In this document: one piece after another, positions 1-9,774 of the stretch | How positions within the stretch are numbered: the stretch's first letter is position 1 | Layout of the letters: the number at the start of each line of letters is the position of its first letter | NCBI RefSeq assembly: GCF_943734655.1 | Contig: NC_071354.1 | Span: forward strand, 78,980,822 to 79,044,821 | Length of the DNA: 64,000 bases | DNA from: Sabethes cyaneus | Taxonomy: Eukaryota; Arthropoda; Insecta; Diptera; Culicidae | Direction of reading: 5' to 3' | Notes under the pieces: generated by a model | Databases searched by the model: none | Told to the model about the DNA's origin: nothing | Seen by the model: only the letters and a program-made list of their open reading frames with translations | Translations under genes and position numbers: made by a program

Positions 1-154
1 AGAGTATCATCTCCCTACCTTCCATACCTTCTTTCGGTTAAATATTTATATACTGTTATATACTGATGTGTTGATACTGAACTATTTGACAAAAACCTGG
101 TAAGAAAATTAGCTAACTTAAAATATAAGTCGCTGGTACTGAATTTTATCATTC

Positions 155-559
155 ATGGAACAAAATATTTCAAGAGACTTCGATGTTTTGATTGAACAGC
201 TTGGCAATTGGCAGTGTTTATATTCCTCTGGAGAAGAGGTTTGGCTGCAATATCATGCAGGACGAATTGAATGTATTGGAAACAATCACTACCAATATGA
301 GCCTACAAGATACTATCATCTACTGGGAGGTTTCAATCAGCCAGGTCTAGTATGGAAAGCATCAAATGTCGGATATGCTTATATCGATCCGATCCATTCA
401 TCACTCTCATCTGCTAGTCGAACATTGCTCGATGGAATTACTTTCCAGGCATTAAGACAATTAATTCAGTCTGCAATTATCAATCTCGCTGCCTTGACCT
501 TGTGCTTGTGTAATAGAGAACGCTGGAGTGGAACAGCTTTGACATTCCTTCTCCAGTAG
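155..559 (+). CDS. hypothetical 134-aa ORF, not recognised
   Basis: An ATG at 155 follows an in-frame TGA at 140-142 and opens 134 codons ending in TAG. The product is mildly hydrophilic, with aromatic stretches such as NNHYQYEPTRYYHLLGG and a short hydrophobic run near residues 106-118 (SAIINLAALTLCLC). Codon use looks more protein-like than the neighbouring AT-rich DNA. I see no signal peptide and no domain I can name. It lies just outside the 3' end of a decayed minus-strand LINE, so it may be part of another repeat, a degraded gene or chance. No promoter or splice signals were identified. Confidence 0.25.
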   Translation: MEQNISRDFDVLIEQLGNWQCLYSSGEEVWLQYHAGRIECIGNNHYQYEPTRYYHLLGGFNQPGLVWKASNVGYAYIDPIHSSLSSASRTLLDGITFQALRQLIQSAIINLAALTLCLCNRERWSGTALTFLLQ

Positions 560-711
560 GCACAAAACCTCCTATCTTTTTGTATCAACAGTTTCCACCA
601 AATGATACATAGCTTTTTTAACACTTAAAACTAGGAATACATTGCATTAAATACTAAAGTTTGAGCTTAGGAGTAATAATTTACTTATAACATGATTAAC
701 AATAGTTACAT
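560..711 (-). other. probable 3' untranslated tail of the adjacent LINE copy
   Basis: AT-rich sequence directly downstream (minus strand) of the LINE stop codon. It contains TTAAAA and TTTTTTAAC tracts but no clear poly(A) or microsatellite tail, so the exact element end is not visible. Confidence 0.3.
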
Positions 712-1876
712 TTATTTTAAGGCACGACGAATTTTTTCTTTTAAAACGGTACGAGATAAATTAAAATCGAACACATTGTAACATAGATTTAAAACACGAC
801 ACATGCTACTGAGAGGCTCGTTTCTACCGTAGTTGGTACGTGAGACAGGCAGGTAGAGAAAAGCATGGGATCGAAGAGTTCTACGGCGGATGTTTATGTT
901 CAGCAGTTGCAGAATGTCGGGGCAGTCAATATATGATGTTAGGATATCGGAGATAAAGGTAGCCTTGGCAACCTCACGCCGTAGTACCAAGGTATCAAGA
1001 CTAATAAGGTTACACCGATCTTAATAACTTGGAAGATTTAGAGGATCATCCCAAGGTAGAAGTCGTAGGGCGAAACGCACAAATTTACGTTGAATGGCCT
1101 AAATCCGTTGAATGCTATTTTGATAGTACGGTGCCCATACATTTGAAGCGTATTCTAGTACAGATCGCACTAAAGAACAGTACAAAATTTTTAAACATGG
1201 AATGCTCGTAAACTGTTTAGTGACTCTGAATAAGAAACCAAGATTTTTAGAAGCTTTAGAACAGATAAAAGCTATGTGATCCTTAAATGTCAATTTGGAA
1301 TCTAATAAAACTCCTAAGTCTTTTACAACGTTTTCCCGCGTAAGAACAATGTCCGAGATTTTATAATCAAATGAAACGACTGATCGTTTGCGTGTAAAGG
1401 AGATACAAGAGCACGTTGAAGCATTTAACACCATTCTGTTGATATTGCACCAATCAGCAAAGATCTCCAACTCCGATTGTAAAAATTGGGTGTCCGAGAT
1501 ATTCTTAATTATGGAGAACAGTTTGAAATCATCCGCATACGATAATTTCATGCATTTAAGGGTAAGATGAATGTCATTAAGATACAGCAGAAAAATGTAA
1601 GGACCTAGATGACTTCCTTGTGGCACACCAGATGTGACAGAAAAAGGTAGAGAAATAGTATTTCCAATTTTAACGGACATAGTCCTACCGGTAAGATATG
1701 ATTCAAACCAGTTAAGGATATTGCACTTGATCCAAGCCTCTGAAGTTTCGAGACGGCGATCTGATGATTTATTTTGTCGAAAGCTGCTGATAAATCCGTA
1801 TAGATTGCGTCGACCTGAAGATGGTTTTGCATTGAGCGAGATTAAATTGTCAACGACAATTTTATACCCTTACTGA
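712..1876 (-). pseudogene. 5'-truncated non-LTR retrotransposon (LINE) reverse transcriptase, copy 1
   Basis: Minus-strand frames read, in order, the fingers/palm of a LINE reverse transcriptase (VDAIYTDLSAAFDKINHQ near 1810-1750), the SGVPQGSHLGP box near 1630, the catalytic YADDFKLF near 1540, LGVLLDSKLTFKDH, LVRSVLEYAS, and a C-terminal block (YGRNEPLSSMCRVLNL, FDFNLSR) at 712-990. The frame breaks around 1680-1600 and again at 1099-990, so no full protein can be made, although both YADD aspartates remain. The 5' half (endonuclease and ORF1) is absent. The style resembles the CR1/Jockey group. A MITE abuts the broken 5' side at 1882. Confidence 0.85.
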
Positions 1877-1881
1877 AGCTC

Positions 1882-2226
1882 CCCAGCTAGCACCAACTCG
1901 TATATCAATGTACGAAAACTATCGTAAATATCTCCTAACAAACTCGAAATCGTAACTAAAGCTGGATAAAGTGGGATCAAGTTGATTTTTTGTCGCATAT
2001 AATGATAATGACTGACATACATACGATTTTCAGCACAAAATCGGATATTATCGTATATAAATACTTATATAGTCGTAACGCTCAAAATTATTCGTAATCA
2101 CGTATATCGCCTCCAAACTAGTACGGATATGCCAATTTTGCGCATGAAATACCATTTATTTAGCATGTACATCTGTACGTAATGCTGATTTTTACCTCTT
2201 TTATATGTATGAAAATGCTAGCTGGG
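1882..2226. mobile_element. 345-bp MITE, family A copy 1 (CCCAGCTAGC termini, 2-bp TSD TC)
   Basis: Terminal inverted repeats CCCAGCTAGCA / TGCTAGCTGGG delimit the element. TC at 1880-1881 and TC at 2227-2228 form a 2-bp target duplication. The interior matches, in reverse orientation, the elements at 29524-29902 and 50248-50628 (shared blocks such as TACGATAATATCCGATT and GTTAGGAGATATTTACGATA). It has no coding capacity, so it must be mobilised in trans. It separates the two head-to-head LINE copies. Confidence 0.8.
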
Positions 2227-2259
2227 TCTTGCATCAATTGTCGCTCGTGACACGTACTA

Positions 2260-3148
2260 TCCTCCTTCATGTTTTGAATTTGAAATATTCGAGACTGTCA
2301 TGAAAGACACGTTATTTGCAACCAGCCAGAATTATATAAGTGTACTACAACATGGATTCTTTCCCGAGCGATCTATAGAAATAAATTTGGTGAACTTCGC
2401 ATCGTTCTGCGTAAATAGTATGAGTACCAAAGCTTGGATGTACTACAAGATAGTGCAGATGGTTGGAAACATACCTTACGGATTGGCAACTTTCTGTACA
2501 ACTTGGTAACTGCTGGTCTACTGCGTTTACAAACAGTTCTAGTATACCATAGGGTAGCAATTTTGGACCACTGGTATTCCGTATCTACATAAACGATGCA
2601 GCGTTTCTACTTAATGAAGGTGGAAGGCTTTTCTTCGCTGATTATTTGAAAATCAATCTTGTACTCAGACGAATCGAGGACAGCTGAATGTTATAGAAGC
2701 TTCTGGATTTGTTTAGTGACTGATGGATAAGGAATCTATTATTATTGAGTGTGGAGAAATGTTGCCTCATCAGCATTCATCGCACTAGAAGCGCTTTAGA
2801 TTTTTTTACGAAATTTCCGGAGTCAAACTGAATAGACAGATGAAGGATCTAGGAGTCATAGGTGACGAGAAACTTACCATTAAGTCCCACATTTCTGCCA
2901 ACATTGATAAATCCAGACGTAGTCTTGAGTTCATATTTAAGATCGCTAGTAAATTCAATGACTCGCTTTGCTTCAAAGCTCTCTATGGTTCTATTGTACG
3001 GTTGACGCCGAAGTTTGCGAGTTTCGTTTGGAGCCCGCACGGGTTTATCTGGTCCACTAGACTAGAAAACGTACAGCGAAAATTTGTTCGCTATGCGCTT
3101 CGCCATCTTCCGGGATCAGCCATATTTAACGCCGTATGAAGACCGCTG
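2260..3148 (+). pseudogene. LINE reverse transcriptase, copy 2, upstream part
   Basis: The plus strand reads ISVLQHGFFPERSIEINLVNF (2334 on), a standard LINE RT block, then a decayed palm, then MKDLGVIGDEKLTIKSHI at 2840 and VQRKFVRYALRHLPG near 3070-3114, ending YEDRC at 3131-3148. Frameshifts and stops lie between 2509 and 2840, and the YADD box is lost (the sequence there reads near ADYLKINL). It is the same family as the minus-strand copy at 712-1876 but more diverged. A fold-back transposon interrupts it at 3148/3149 and it resumes at 5278. Confidence 0.8.
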
Positions 3149-5272
3149 CACAGTAGTCCAAAAGGAACGAAAAGTGGAACTTTTTTGCTAGTTTTTTATG
3201 TGTTCATTTTATCATTTATGGTTTTCAGCACTTTTATTCGTATGAATATCCCCCTTATCTAAAACTATCAAAATTTAGTCATTGCTTACTGTAATGAAAA
3301 AAAAAACTTTTTTGTGTTAGAAAATATAGACATAGTTTCGTTGACAAAGTTGTAAATAATGTAAAAATAAGCTACTTTGCTGAAGAAATAAAATTTCTAT
3401 CTTTATCGAGTGCTGAACTATAGGGCATATTCTTTAAAACTTGTTCAAAAATTGGTTTTTCATACTTAGCTTTTCTTAGTTGCGTTTTACAAGAATACAA
3501 TGTCTAAAATTAAAAAAGAAGAAAACTTATCCAATTTATTTCTACTATGTATATTTTATTCACAACAGATACGTATTTCGTCTACGACTTGCAGGCTTCC
3601 TCAGTGTCTGTTTTCGAACTTAGGCGAAATACGTATCTGTCGTGAATAAAATATACACAGTAGAACTAAATTGGATAAGTTTTCTTCTTTTTTAATTTTA
3701 GGTTTCGTATTCTGCTAAGACGCTCCAAAAACTTCAGTCAAGAATACAATGTTCTAGGCAATTATGCAAGCACTCAAAATACACGTTTTTGTAGAAGATC
3801 AAAATTCTCTACTACGTTATCGCATATTTAAGCTTTAACTTTCCATAGCTTCACGAGCCCATGGGGTAAAATGGGGCAAGCGAATTTATGAAACCAACAC
3901 TTCGTCTTAAAGTCTATATGTTAAGTCTTAAGTCTATATTATAAACTTGTATGGGTTCCACTTGTCCGCAACCACCCAAATGAGAATACGGCAAGCATAC
4001 GTTTCATGTGTTTCGCGTTCGCTAAAGGCTCGATACACGTCCATTTTATTGTGTCAGTAGATAGACCCATGGTTTCTTCGGCAAAGTTATAGAAAATACA
4101 AAAGCAAACCACTTTGCTAACGAAGTGATATTTCTATCTCTATTGAGTGCAGAACTATAGAGCATTTTCTATAGAAATTCTTTCAAAATAAGTTTTTCAT
4201 ATTAGCGTATGTTGGTTGCATTTTACGGGAGTATATGGTTCTAGGCGTTTATCGAAGGTCTCAAAACACATGTTTTTGCAGAAGATTTAAAATCTCTCAC
4301 AAAGTTATCGCTTATTTAAGCTTTATTTTTCCCTAACTTCGCGAGCCAAAAGCGATAACTTTGTAAGAAAAGGTCCTAGAGATTTGCAATCTTCTGCAAA
4401 AACGTCTATTTTGAGTCCTCCAATAATCGCCTAAAACTATATGTTCTTGTAAAATGCAACCAACATATGCTAAGAATGGAAAACTAATTTTTAAAGAATT
4501 TCCCTAGAAAATGCTCTATAGCTCTACACTCGATTGAGATAGAAATGTCATTTCTTTAGCAAAGTTGTTTGCTTTTATATTTTTTATAACTTTGCCGAAG
4601 AAACCATGTGTCTATCTACTCACGCAAAAGAATAGACGTGTATTGAGCCTATAACGAACGCAAAACATATAAAACGCCATTTTCTAATTGCCTTAAATGC
4701 CTTTTTCTAATTTGGGTGGTTGGGGACAAGCAGAACCCATACAAGTTTATAGTACTCGAATTAAGCTTCAAGATGAACTATTGATTTCATAAATCCACTT
4801 GCCCCATTTTACTCCATAGGCTCGTAAAGCTATAGAAATTTGAAGCTTGAATATATGATAACTTAGAAAGTTAAGCTCTCAGAGATTTACGGTCTTCTGC
4901 AAAAACGTGTGTTTTGAGCGCTTCGATAATTGCCAACTAACAATAGCTAAGAATGGAAAACTAATTTTTAAAGAATTTTAAAAGAATATGCGCTATAGTT
5001 CAGCACTCCATAAAGATAGAAATTTTATTTCTTCAGCAAAGTTGCCTGTTTTTACAATATTTACAACTTTGCTGAAAAAACTGTGTCTATATTTCCTAAC
5101 ACAAAAAAGTTATTCCTTTATTTTCATTATAGTAAGCAATGACTAACTTTTGACCATTTTAGATTAAAGGGGATATTCATACGAACAAAAGTGCTGAAGA
5201 CCATAAATGATAAAATGAAAACAAAAGACACTAGGAAAAAAGTTCCACTTTTCACCCGTTTGGACCACTGTG
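3149..5272. mobile_element. 2.1-kb fold-back (long inverted-repeat) transposon
   Basis: The termini CACAGTRGTCCAAA (3149-3162 and, inverted, 5259-5272) are flanked by a 5-bp duplication CGCTG (3144-3148, 5273-5277). Inverted identity continues inward across each arm: for example, ATTTATGGTTTTCAGCAC near 3216 pairs with 5190-5213, and AAAGTTATCGCT at 4301-4312 pairs with AGCGATAACTTT at 4351-4362. The centre is therefore near 4332. Each arm contains about two diverged copies of a 330-bp module carrying TTTCTTCRGCAAAGTTGT and GCAGAAGAT. There is no transposase ORF. Its superfamily is uncertain: the CACAGTGG ends and 5-bp TSD do not match a class I can name. Confidence 0.85.
3504..3738. mobile_element. 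235-bp hairpin insertion nested in the left fold-back arm
   Basis: Inverted arms 3505-3586 and 3619-3700 differ at only about four positions, and surround a loop containing GCAGGCTTCCTCAGTG. The host sequence CAAGAATACAATGT occurs at 3490-3503 and again at 3739-3752, a 14-bp target duplication (17 bp with one indel). About 38 bp (3701-3738) lie outside the hairpin but inside the duplication. TSDs of 14-17 bp suit target-primed (LINE-type) insertion better than a cut-and-paste DNA transposon. Confidence 0.75.
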
Positions 5273-5277
5273 CGCTG

Positions 5278-5535
5278 TCATCTGTTGGGTTTAAGCACAC
5301 TAAGTCGACGTAGACAGGTTTCGCAATCTTCATTTGTCTGCAAGCCTTTAACTGGCGAATAAGATGCACCGGACAACCTATCGTAAATCGGATTTTACGC
5401 ACCTTCGAGAGCATCTTTTAAGACCGAGAATGATGCTACAGAAAGACTCCTTTTCAACGCAATATGCTGCCAACTTTCCCATCGCTTTCATTACCAGACA
5501 ATTCAACTGCTTTGTTGACTTTTTTAATTTTGATG
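5278..5535 (+). pseudogene. LINE reverse transcriptase, copy 2, C-terminal part after the fold-back
   Basis: Reading continues in the frame interrupted at 3148: CHLLGLSTLSRRRQVSQ, then SFVCKPLTGE, a stop, and FYAPSRASF, the usual LINE C-terminal region found in the minus copy at 712-990. Stops at about 5356 and 5386 and a later shift show it is dead. The element's 3' boundary is not visible; similarity fades by about 5540. Confidence 0.7.
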
Positions 5536-5577
5536 AACCACCACGCGTATTCCGCCAACGAAATTCTTGCACTTGAC

Positions 5578-7880
5578 AATGTAAATACTAATAGTTAAGT
5601 AATTTTTAAGTGTTCAAGTGTTTCACTGTCCGTTGAATCATACGAATAAATAACAAATAACTAGTTTCGAAATTTTCGTTAAAATAACATTAAACTTCTG
5701 ACAACCCTGACCCCATCCTGGCATATACCTATCCATAGCTGCAAGACTTGGGCGTTGGCGAAAGCTCATTGCGAGTGGCTACGGTTGGGAACCGGCACTG
5801 AATTAACCGCTCCCGGTTACTTACTCGTGCATAACGGTGCAGGCGGGTGCAATTATGGCGTGTGAAATTGAATCAGCTGGAATTGCTTCGTGTTGTGGCG
5901 CTTTGTGGAATCGCATCGCAAACGCAATCGCAAACGTTTGCAACGGTGAGCGCAAATGCCATGTTTATTTTGACGCTCTACGTGTTCAACATAATTGATT
6001 TTTGCCATTTCTGCAGGGAAACCCATTATGCTGTGACACTAGAACAAGTGTTTGGTTTATTCATACAATGTGTTCATCCTAGTTTGCGTAATGGTGCAAG
6101 CAAAGGCTTCCAGTATACACTGGGTCGTATTTGTTATTTGTAAGAATTTAAACACTCACTCCTTTCGTTTTCTTCCTCTTCCAGGAAACTTGGAACATTT
6201 TCAAGAGTTCAAATAATTAGATTACTCGCCGAAAAAGCATGAACTTCGACATGATAAATTTTGTAGCAAAATTTGCTGACGCAGCTGTTTTATGCTGCTC
6301 AGACCGGGTTTGAAGTTTCTTTCAGATTTGCATATAAATCTTTGCATCTTGACTGATAAATCAGGAAAATGAAATTTTCAAAATGCTAAGATATCAAACT
6401 TTGTATCCAGCCAGCGTTGGCGTTTCTTAACTATACGAGCAAAATATTCCTGTAGCATGCATGCATGCTTTCGCTATGCGAATCACATCACACAATCCGA
6501 GCTTTGCTCGGGATTTGCGTCAGCAGTATACATACACAAATATGTATTCATAAAAAGCCAGTTGGTTTGTGCACTAAACACTCGGCAGAAGCTACAAATG
6601 CAATTTTTATGCAAATGTTTATCTCGCTCTCCTGAGGTGGAACCAAACCCACCGAAGCGTGCTGCATCGGAAACACAGACAAACGGTGAAAATTCAAACT
6701 AATGCCTGGAACGTGTTTCCGTCAAGTGATTGTATTAAAGATGCATAAGAATTTTCCATTCTTTTTCCGCGCCGCGTCACCTCACCAGTCGTCGCTGTCA
6801 CTGTTTCGTCGCTGGCCGTCCATCGGGAATCATTGTCAGGTTGTATTAGCGTTGTCCTTCACTTTGCCGGGATTGCCATTGCACATTTAGTGTCTGCAGT
6901 ACCGGTGTGGAGGTAGAAGCGAACGGGTAAGCCCGGTAATACGATACCGTCTAATCGATGATGGTAATGATTATATCATCCAACCACCGACCGACCAGGT
7001 TTCTGGGATCAGGTCGTTAGCGAAGTGTCAGACTGTCATCGTGCAGGATATTAGTTTTCTTCTTGTCTCGTCTGTACCTGGCCTGCATTGGCCCCCGAGT
7101 GTGTATGTGTGTGCCACTAGACAGCGGCACAGCTGAGGTGAAATGGGGACACAGAAGACAGTAAACTTTTGTTTTCCGCTTCGAAGCGCATTGACTATGC
7201 CGGTGTTAGCCGGTTTAAAAATAACATTCCAAGTCATTTACCATTGATTGTGGTGGCAGGATATCGAACGGGTAAAGTGCACATATGCTGGATATTTTTT
7301 ATCCCCTTACAGAAAGCTTTCTAGGTTATCGACTAGCAGCAATAGTAAATGCAACCGGTTTATTGGGTCGCGTACTTCGTATAGTTGGCGAAGCTGCCTT
7401 AGCCTTCGTCAATCGAAGGTCGGAAAACAGGGCAAGGTGATATCAATTTTCAATACTAATTGACTTATTTAATTATTCATGTTTCCATGCTTTGCTCGTA
7501 TTCACCTGTCGCTTGAGCCTGGCAGCAGTATGAGGCTTACAGCTTAGATGTTTCGCACTGCAGCGCTGCTGCCCGGACTATGTTTTGTACTACGGTATGT
7601 CACCGTGATGCGATGGACTGGCTGGGCGATTGCGTTTCGCACTGCGTCAGCCGACATGGTTCGTCACTTTCCGGTTGCAGAGATAATGCGTCCATACGCA
7701 CCGCGGATTAAAAATTACCTTTCACTGCCTCTGACTAGTGCGATTCTAACACGTATTCTATAGTAATGCGTAACTAATGCTGAAACTAAATATTGGAAGT
7801 TAATAAGCACCCGAGATTGACCTGAGATTGGCCCGACATTGATGGCTTTTTTCTGACGTTGGTTAATGGTTCTTATAAGT
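5578..7880. other. single-copy-looking sequence without a confident gene
   Basis: No transposon signature is evident. A 98-codon GTG-initiated frame (5847-6143) overlaps a cluster of good-looking splice signals (donors at 5946 and 6140, acceptors ending at 6016 and 6184). The spliced combinations do not all keep a frame from the ATG at 5855, so no gene is called. G+C rises at 6640-7240. Short ORFs at 6457-6702 and 7548-7763 have no recognisable content. It could hold upstream exons or promoter sequence of the gene whose coding exon ends at 9437. Confidence 0.3.
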
Positions 7881-7899
7881 ACTAGTGCAAATCATGAAA

Positions 7900-7985
7900 A
7901 TAATTGACTTCGCCGGTGGGCATCGAGCCCATCGAGCTCGGAATGCATTTCCAGTTACATTATCCACTTTTTCGCACTTCTGGAC
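7900..7985 (-). repeat. tRNA-derived SINE head (minus strand)
   Basis: The minus strand shows an A-box-like TGTAACTGGA (plus 7950-7959) and a T-arm-like GGGCTCGATGCCC (plus 7918-7930) whose GGG/CCC stem encloses the 7-base loop CTCGATG. Spacing and sequence resemble the element at 37583-37660. No complete cloverleaf or acceptor stem is seen, so it is a SINE head or tRNA relic, not a working tRNA gene. Confidence 0.4.
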
Positions 7986-8299
7986 CTGATTAGCTGAATT
8001 AAAGCTGAATAAAGATTATAAAAAATTTATAAAAATTTTACCTCTTAATCAAAATAGCTACCTTTTGTGTGTAAGTATAACGACAAAAAAAGCGCTTTCT
8101 CCAGAAAACTCATTTCAACGGGTCAGAATCCAGTGGAGCATAGCACAAAAGCCACCTCAAGCGTCAAAGCCAAGCCTTATCGAGCAAGACACCGAAAGCC
8201 ATCAATGTGCAGGAGGACAATGGAAAACAGAACTTTATCCGAATCCGACGACTCGGAAAGTTTGTCACCCGTTTCTTTCCCGTTATTTTTTTCTACTCA

Positions 8300-9376
8300 G
8301 TTCTGATTGCCGTCGAAAGAGATTAAAGCAAAGCATCCGGTATTGAAACTAGGTATCTTCCAGAGCTTCTCTGACATCCACCATCGCACTGCCACTCTAC
8401 ATACCAGAAAGCTGCTCAAAAGTGTTGAGGTTTCCCGTGCATTGTGAAACACGAAACTGAAAGGGCACAATCTAGTGAGTTTTTTTTTTGTGTTACCACG
8501 ATAAGTTAGAAAATGCATGTTCGATAGCGAACGCAGCAGGTGACCCTCCAACGAACGTAACCACACCAGCCAGCGAGCGCCATGGGCGAGATCTGCTCGA
8601 ACAAAGTTTGCTCTAAGTGATTTCTTTTGGATGGTGAAAATTCCATCCGGTTTTTCTGTGCACAAAAGAATCCGCTGGTCGGTTTACTGTCCGACGGTGA
8701 AGCAAAAGTTTGATGAAGTGTTCGGAAAAGTTCTGGAAAAATTTAAAATTGAACAGAAAACCATTATACGAACAGTGTAAATGAGCTACGGGGTATGTCC
8801 CCCCAGAGAAAGTCAACGGAAAAAATACGCAAATGAAAACAAGTGAAACAAAGTAAATTTATTGCTATTGTGGCAAATGAATAGTTTTGCATTTAGTGCT
8901 AGCATAGTTCGAAAACACGGTCAGTGAGCACAATTGCGGTGTGATTTGAGCGTTCGAACCTACGCTCCGGTCCCCCCCTTTCCTTCGGAAAACATATCGG
9001 ACGAATGGTCTAGGCAGGCACAGTATTGTTGCTGCCACTATCCCCGTTCGTAATCTTCGTGCTGCTTCTATTTCTTCTGCTGTTCGAATTATCCCGCCGA
9101 GAGGAAGAGGAGGACCGTGACCGTGAATCGGACCCCTCTTCGGCGGCACGTCCTGGCCGCCGAGATCATCCATCCCTTCATCACAATCGCCGCCATCGCT
9201 GCCATTCCCCGAACTTTCGCGAGTACCAGTGCGGACCGTCTGGCGCCGGTTGCTCCGGGTACGGTACATCCGCAAGAGCCAACAATCCGGGACTAGAGGA
9301 TTGTGGTCCCTCGACCAGTGCGACATCGACCACCTCACTTCTCGCGAAAGTTAAAGCCAAGCGCAACTTCTTCACC
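8300..9376 (+). other. candidate promoter and 5' untranslated region of the gene starting at 9377
   Basis: Relatively G+C-rich, non-repetitive sequence immediately upstream of the candidate first coding exon. An Inr-like TCAGTT sits at 8297-8302 and another TCAGTG at 8921-8926, neither with a convincing downstream element. The frame upstream of ATG 9377 stays open to a TAG at 9011-9013 but contains no other ATG, so I treat it as UTR. A 157-aa minus-strand ORF here (8865-9338) is probably antisense shadow. Confidence 0.35.
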
Positions 9377-9437
9377 ATGCCACGCCATTATCAGTGCCAC
9401 TCGCAATCCATCGAGATGGACGTCTACGATACCGAAG
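9377..9437 (+). CDS. candidate first coding exon of an unidentified long-intron gene
   Basis: ATG at 9377 has a good context (CACCATG). It opens 20 codons (MPRHYQCHSQ..., ending MDVYDTE) plus one base, then a strong splice donor GAAG|GTAAGT after 9437, giving a phase-1 intron. Codon use is balanced and protein-like, unlike the AT-rich flanks. The reading frame continues in the intron for some 30 codons but into repeat sequence, which supports splicing at this donor. I do not recognise the protein; the visible stretch is hydrophilic and has no signal peptide. Two recursive-splice sites further right on the same strand suggest this exon begins a gene with an intron over 54 kb. An upstream exon could also exist. 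Confidence 0.5.
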
Positions 9438-9443
9438 GTAAGT
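9438..9443 (+). promoter_or_regulatory. strong 5' splice site
   Basis: GTAAGT preceded by GAAG, six of six matches to the intronic donor consensus. It would start the long intron that contains the ratchet sites at 33863/33864 and 58547/58548. Confidence 0.6.
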
Positions 9444-9774
9444 TTGCTTTGTACTTTATTTTTATAAGTATACTAGCTGACCCGACAAACTTCGTATTGC
9501 CACAAATTAACCTGTGTTGTACATAAATCATGAATCTCGGATGATTTTTGTCACAATCTCGAGTTTTGCAAGCCCCCAAGCGGGCGGCGCTTCCGACGGC
9601 GGGTCACCGGCAACACTCGCGACCGTCTCGTCCTGAATGATCTAGTGTTACTATAGATAGTTTTTGGTGGTCTTGTATTGACTAATGTTTTATGGAAGAG
9701 TCTCGAATTTCTCGAGTTCGATTAGTTTTTGAGTTTCGCAAAAATTTCTCCATATCCCCCTACCATAGGGGTGA

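Noticed and set aside
8865..9338. 157-aa minus-strand ORF
   Set aside because: Antisense to the G+C-rich leader and first exon of the plus-strand gene; composition explains the open frame.
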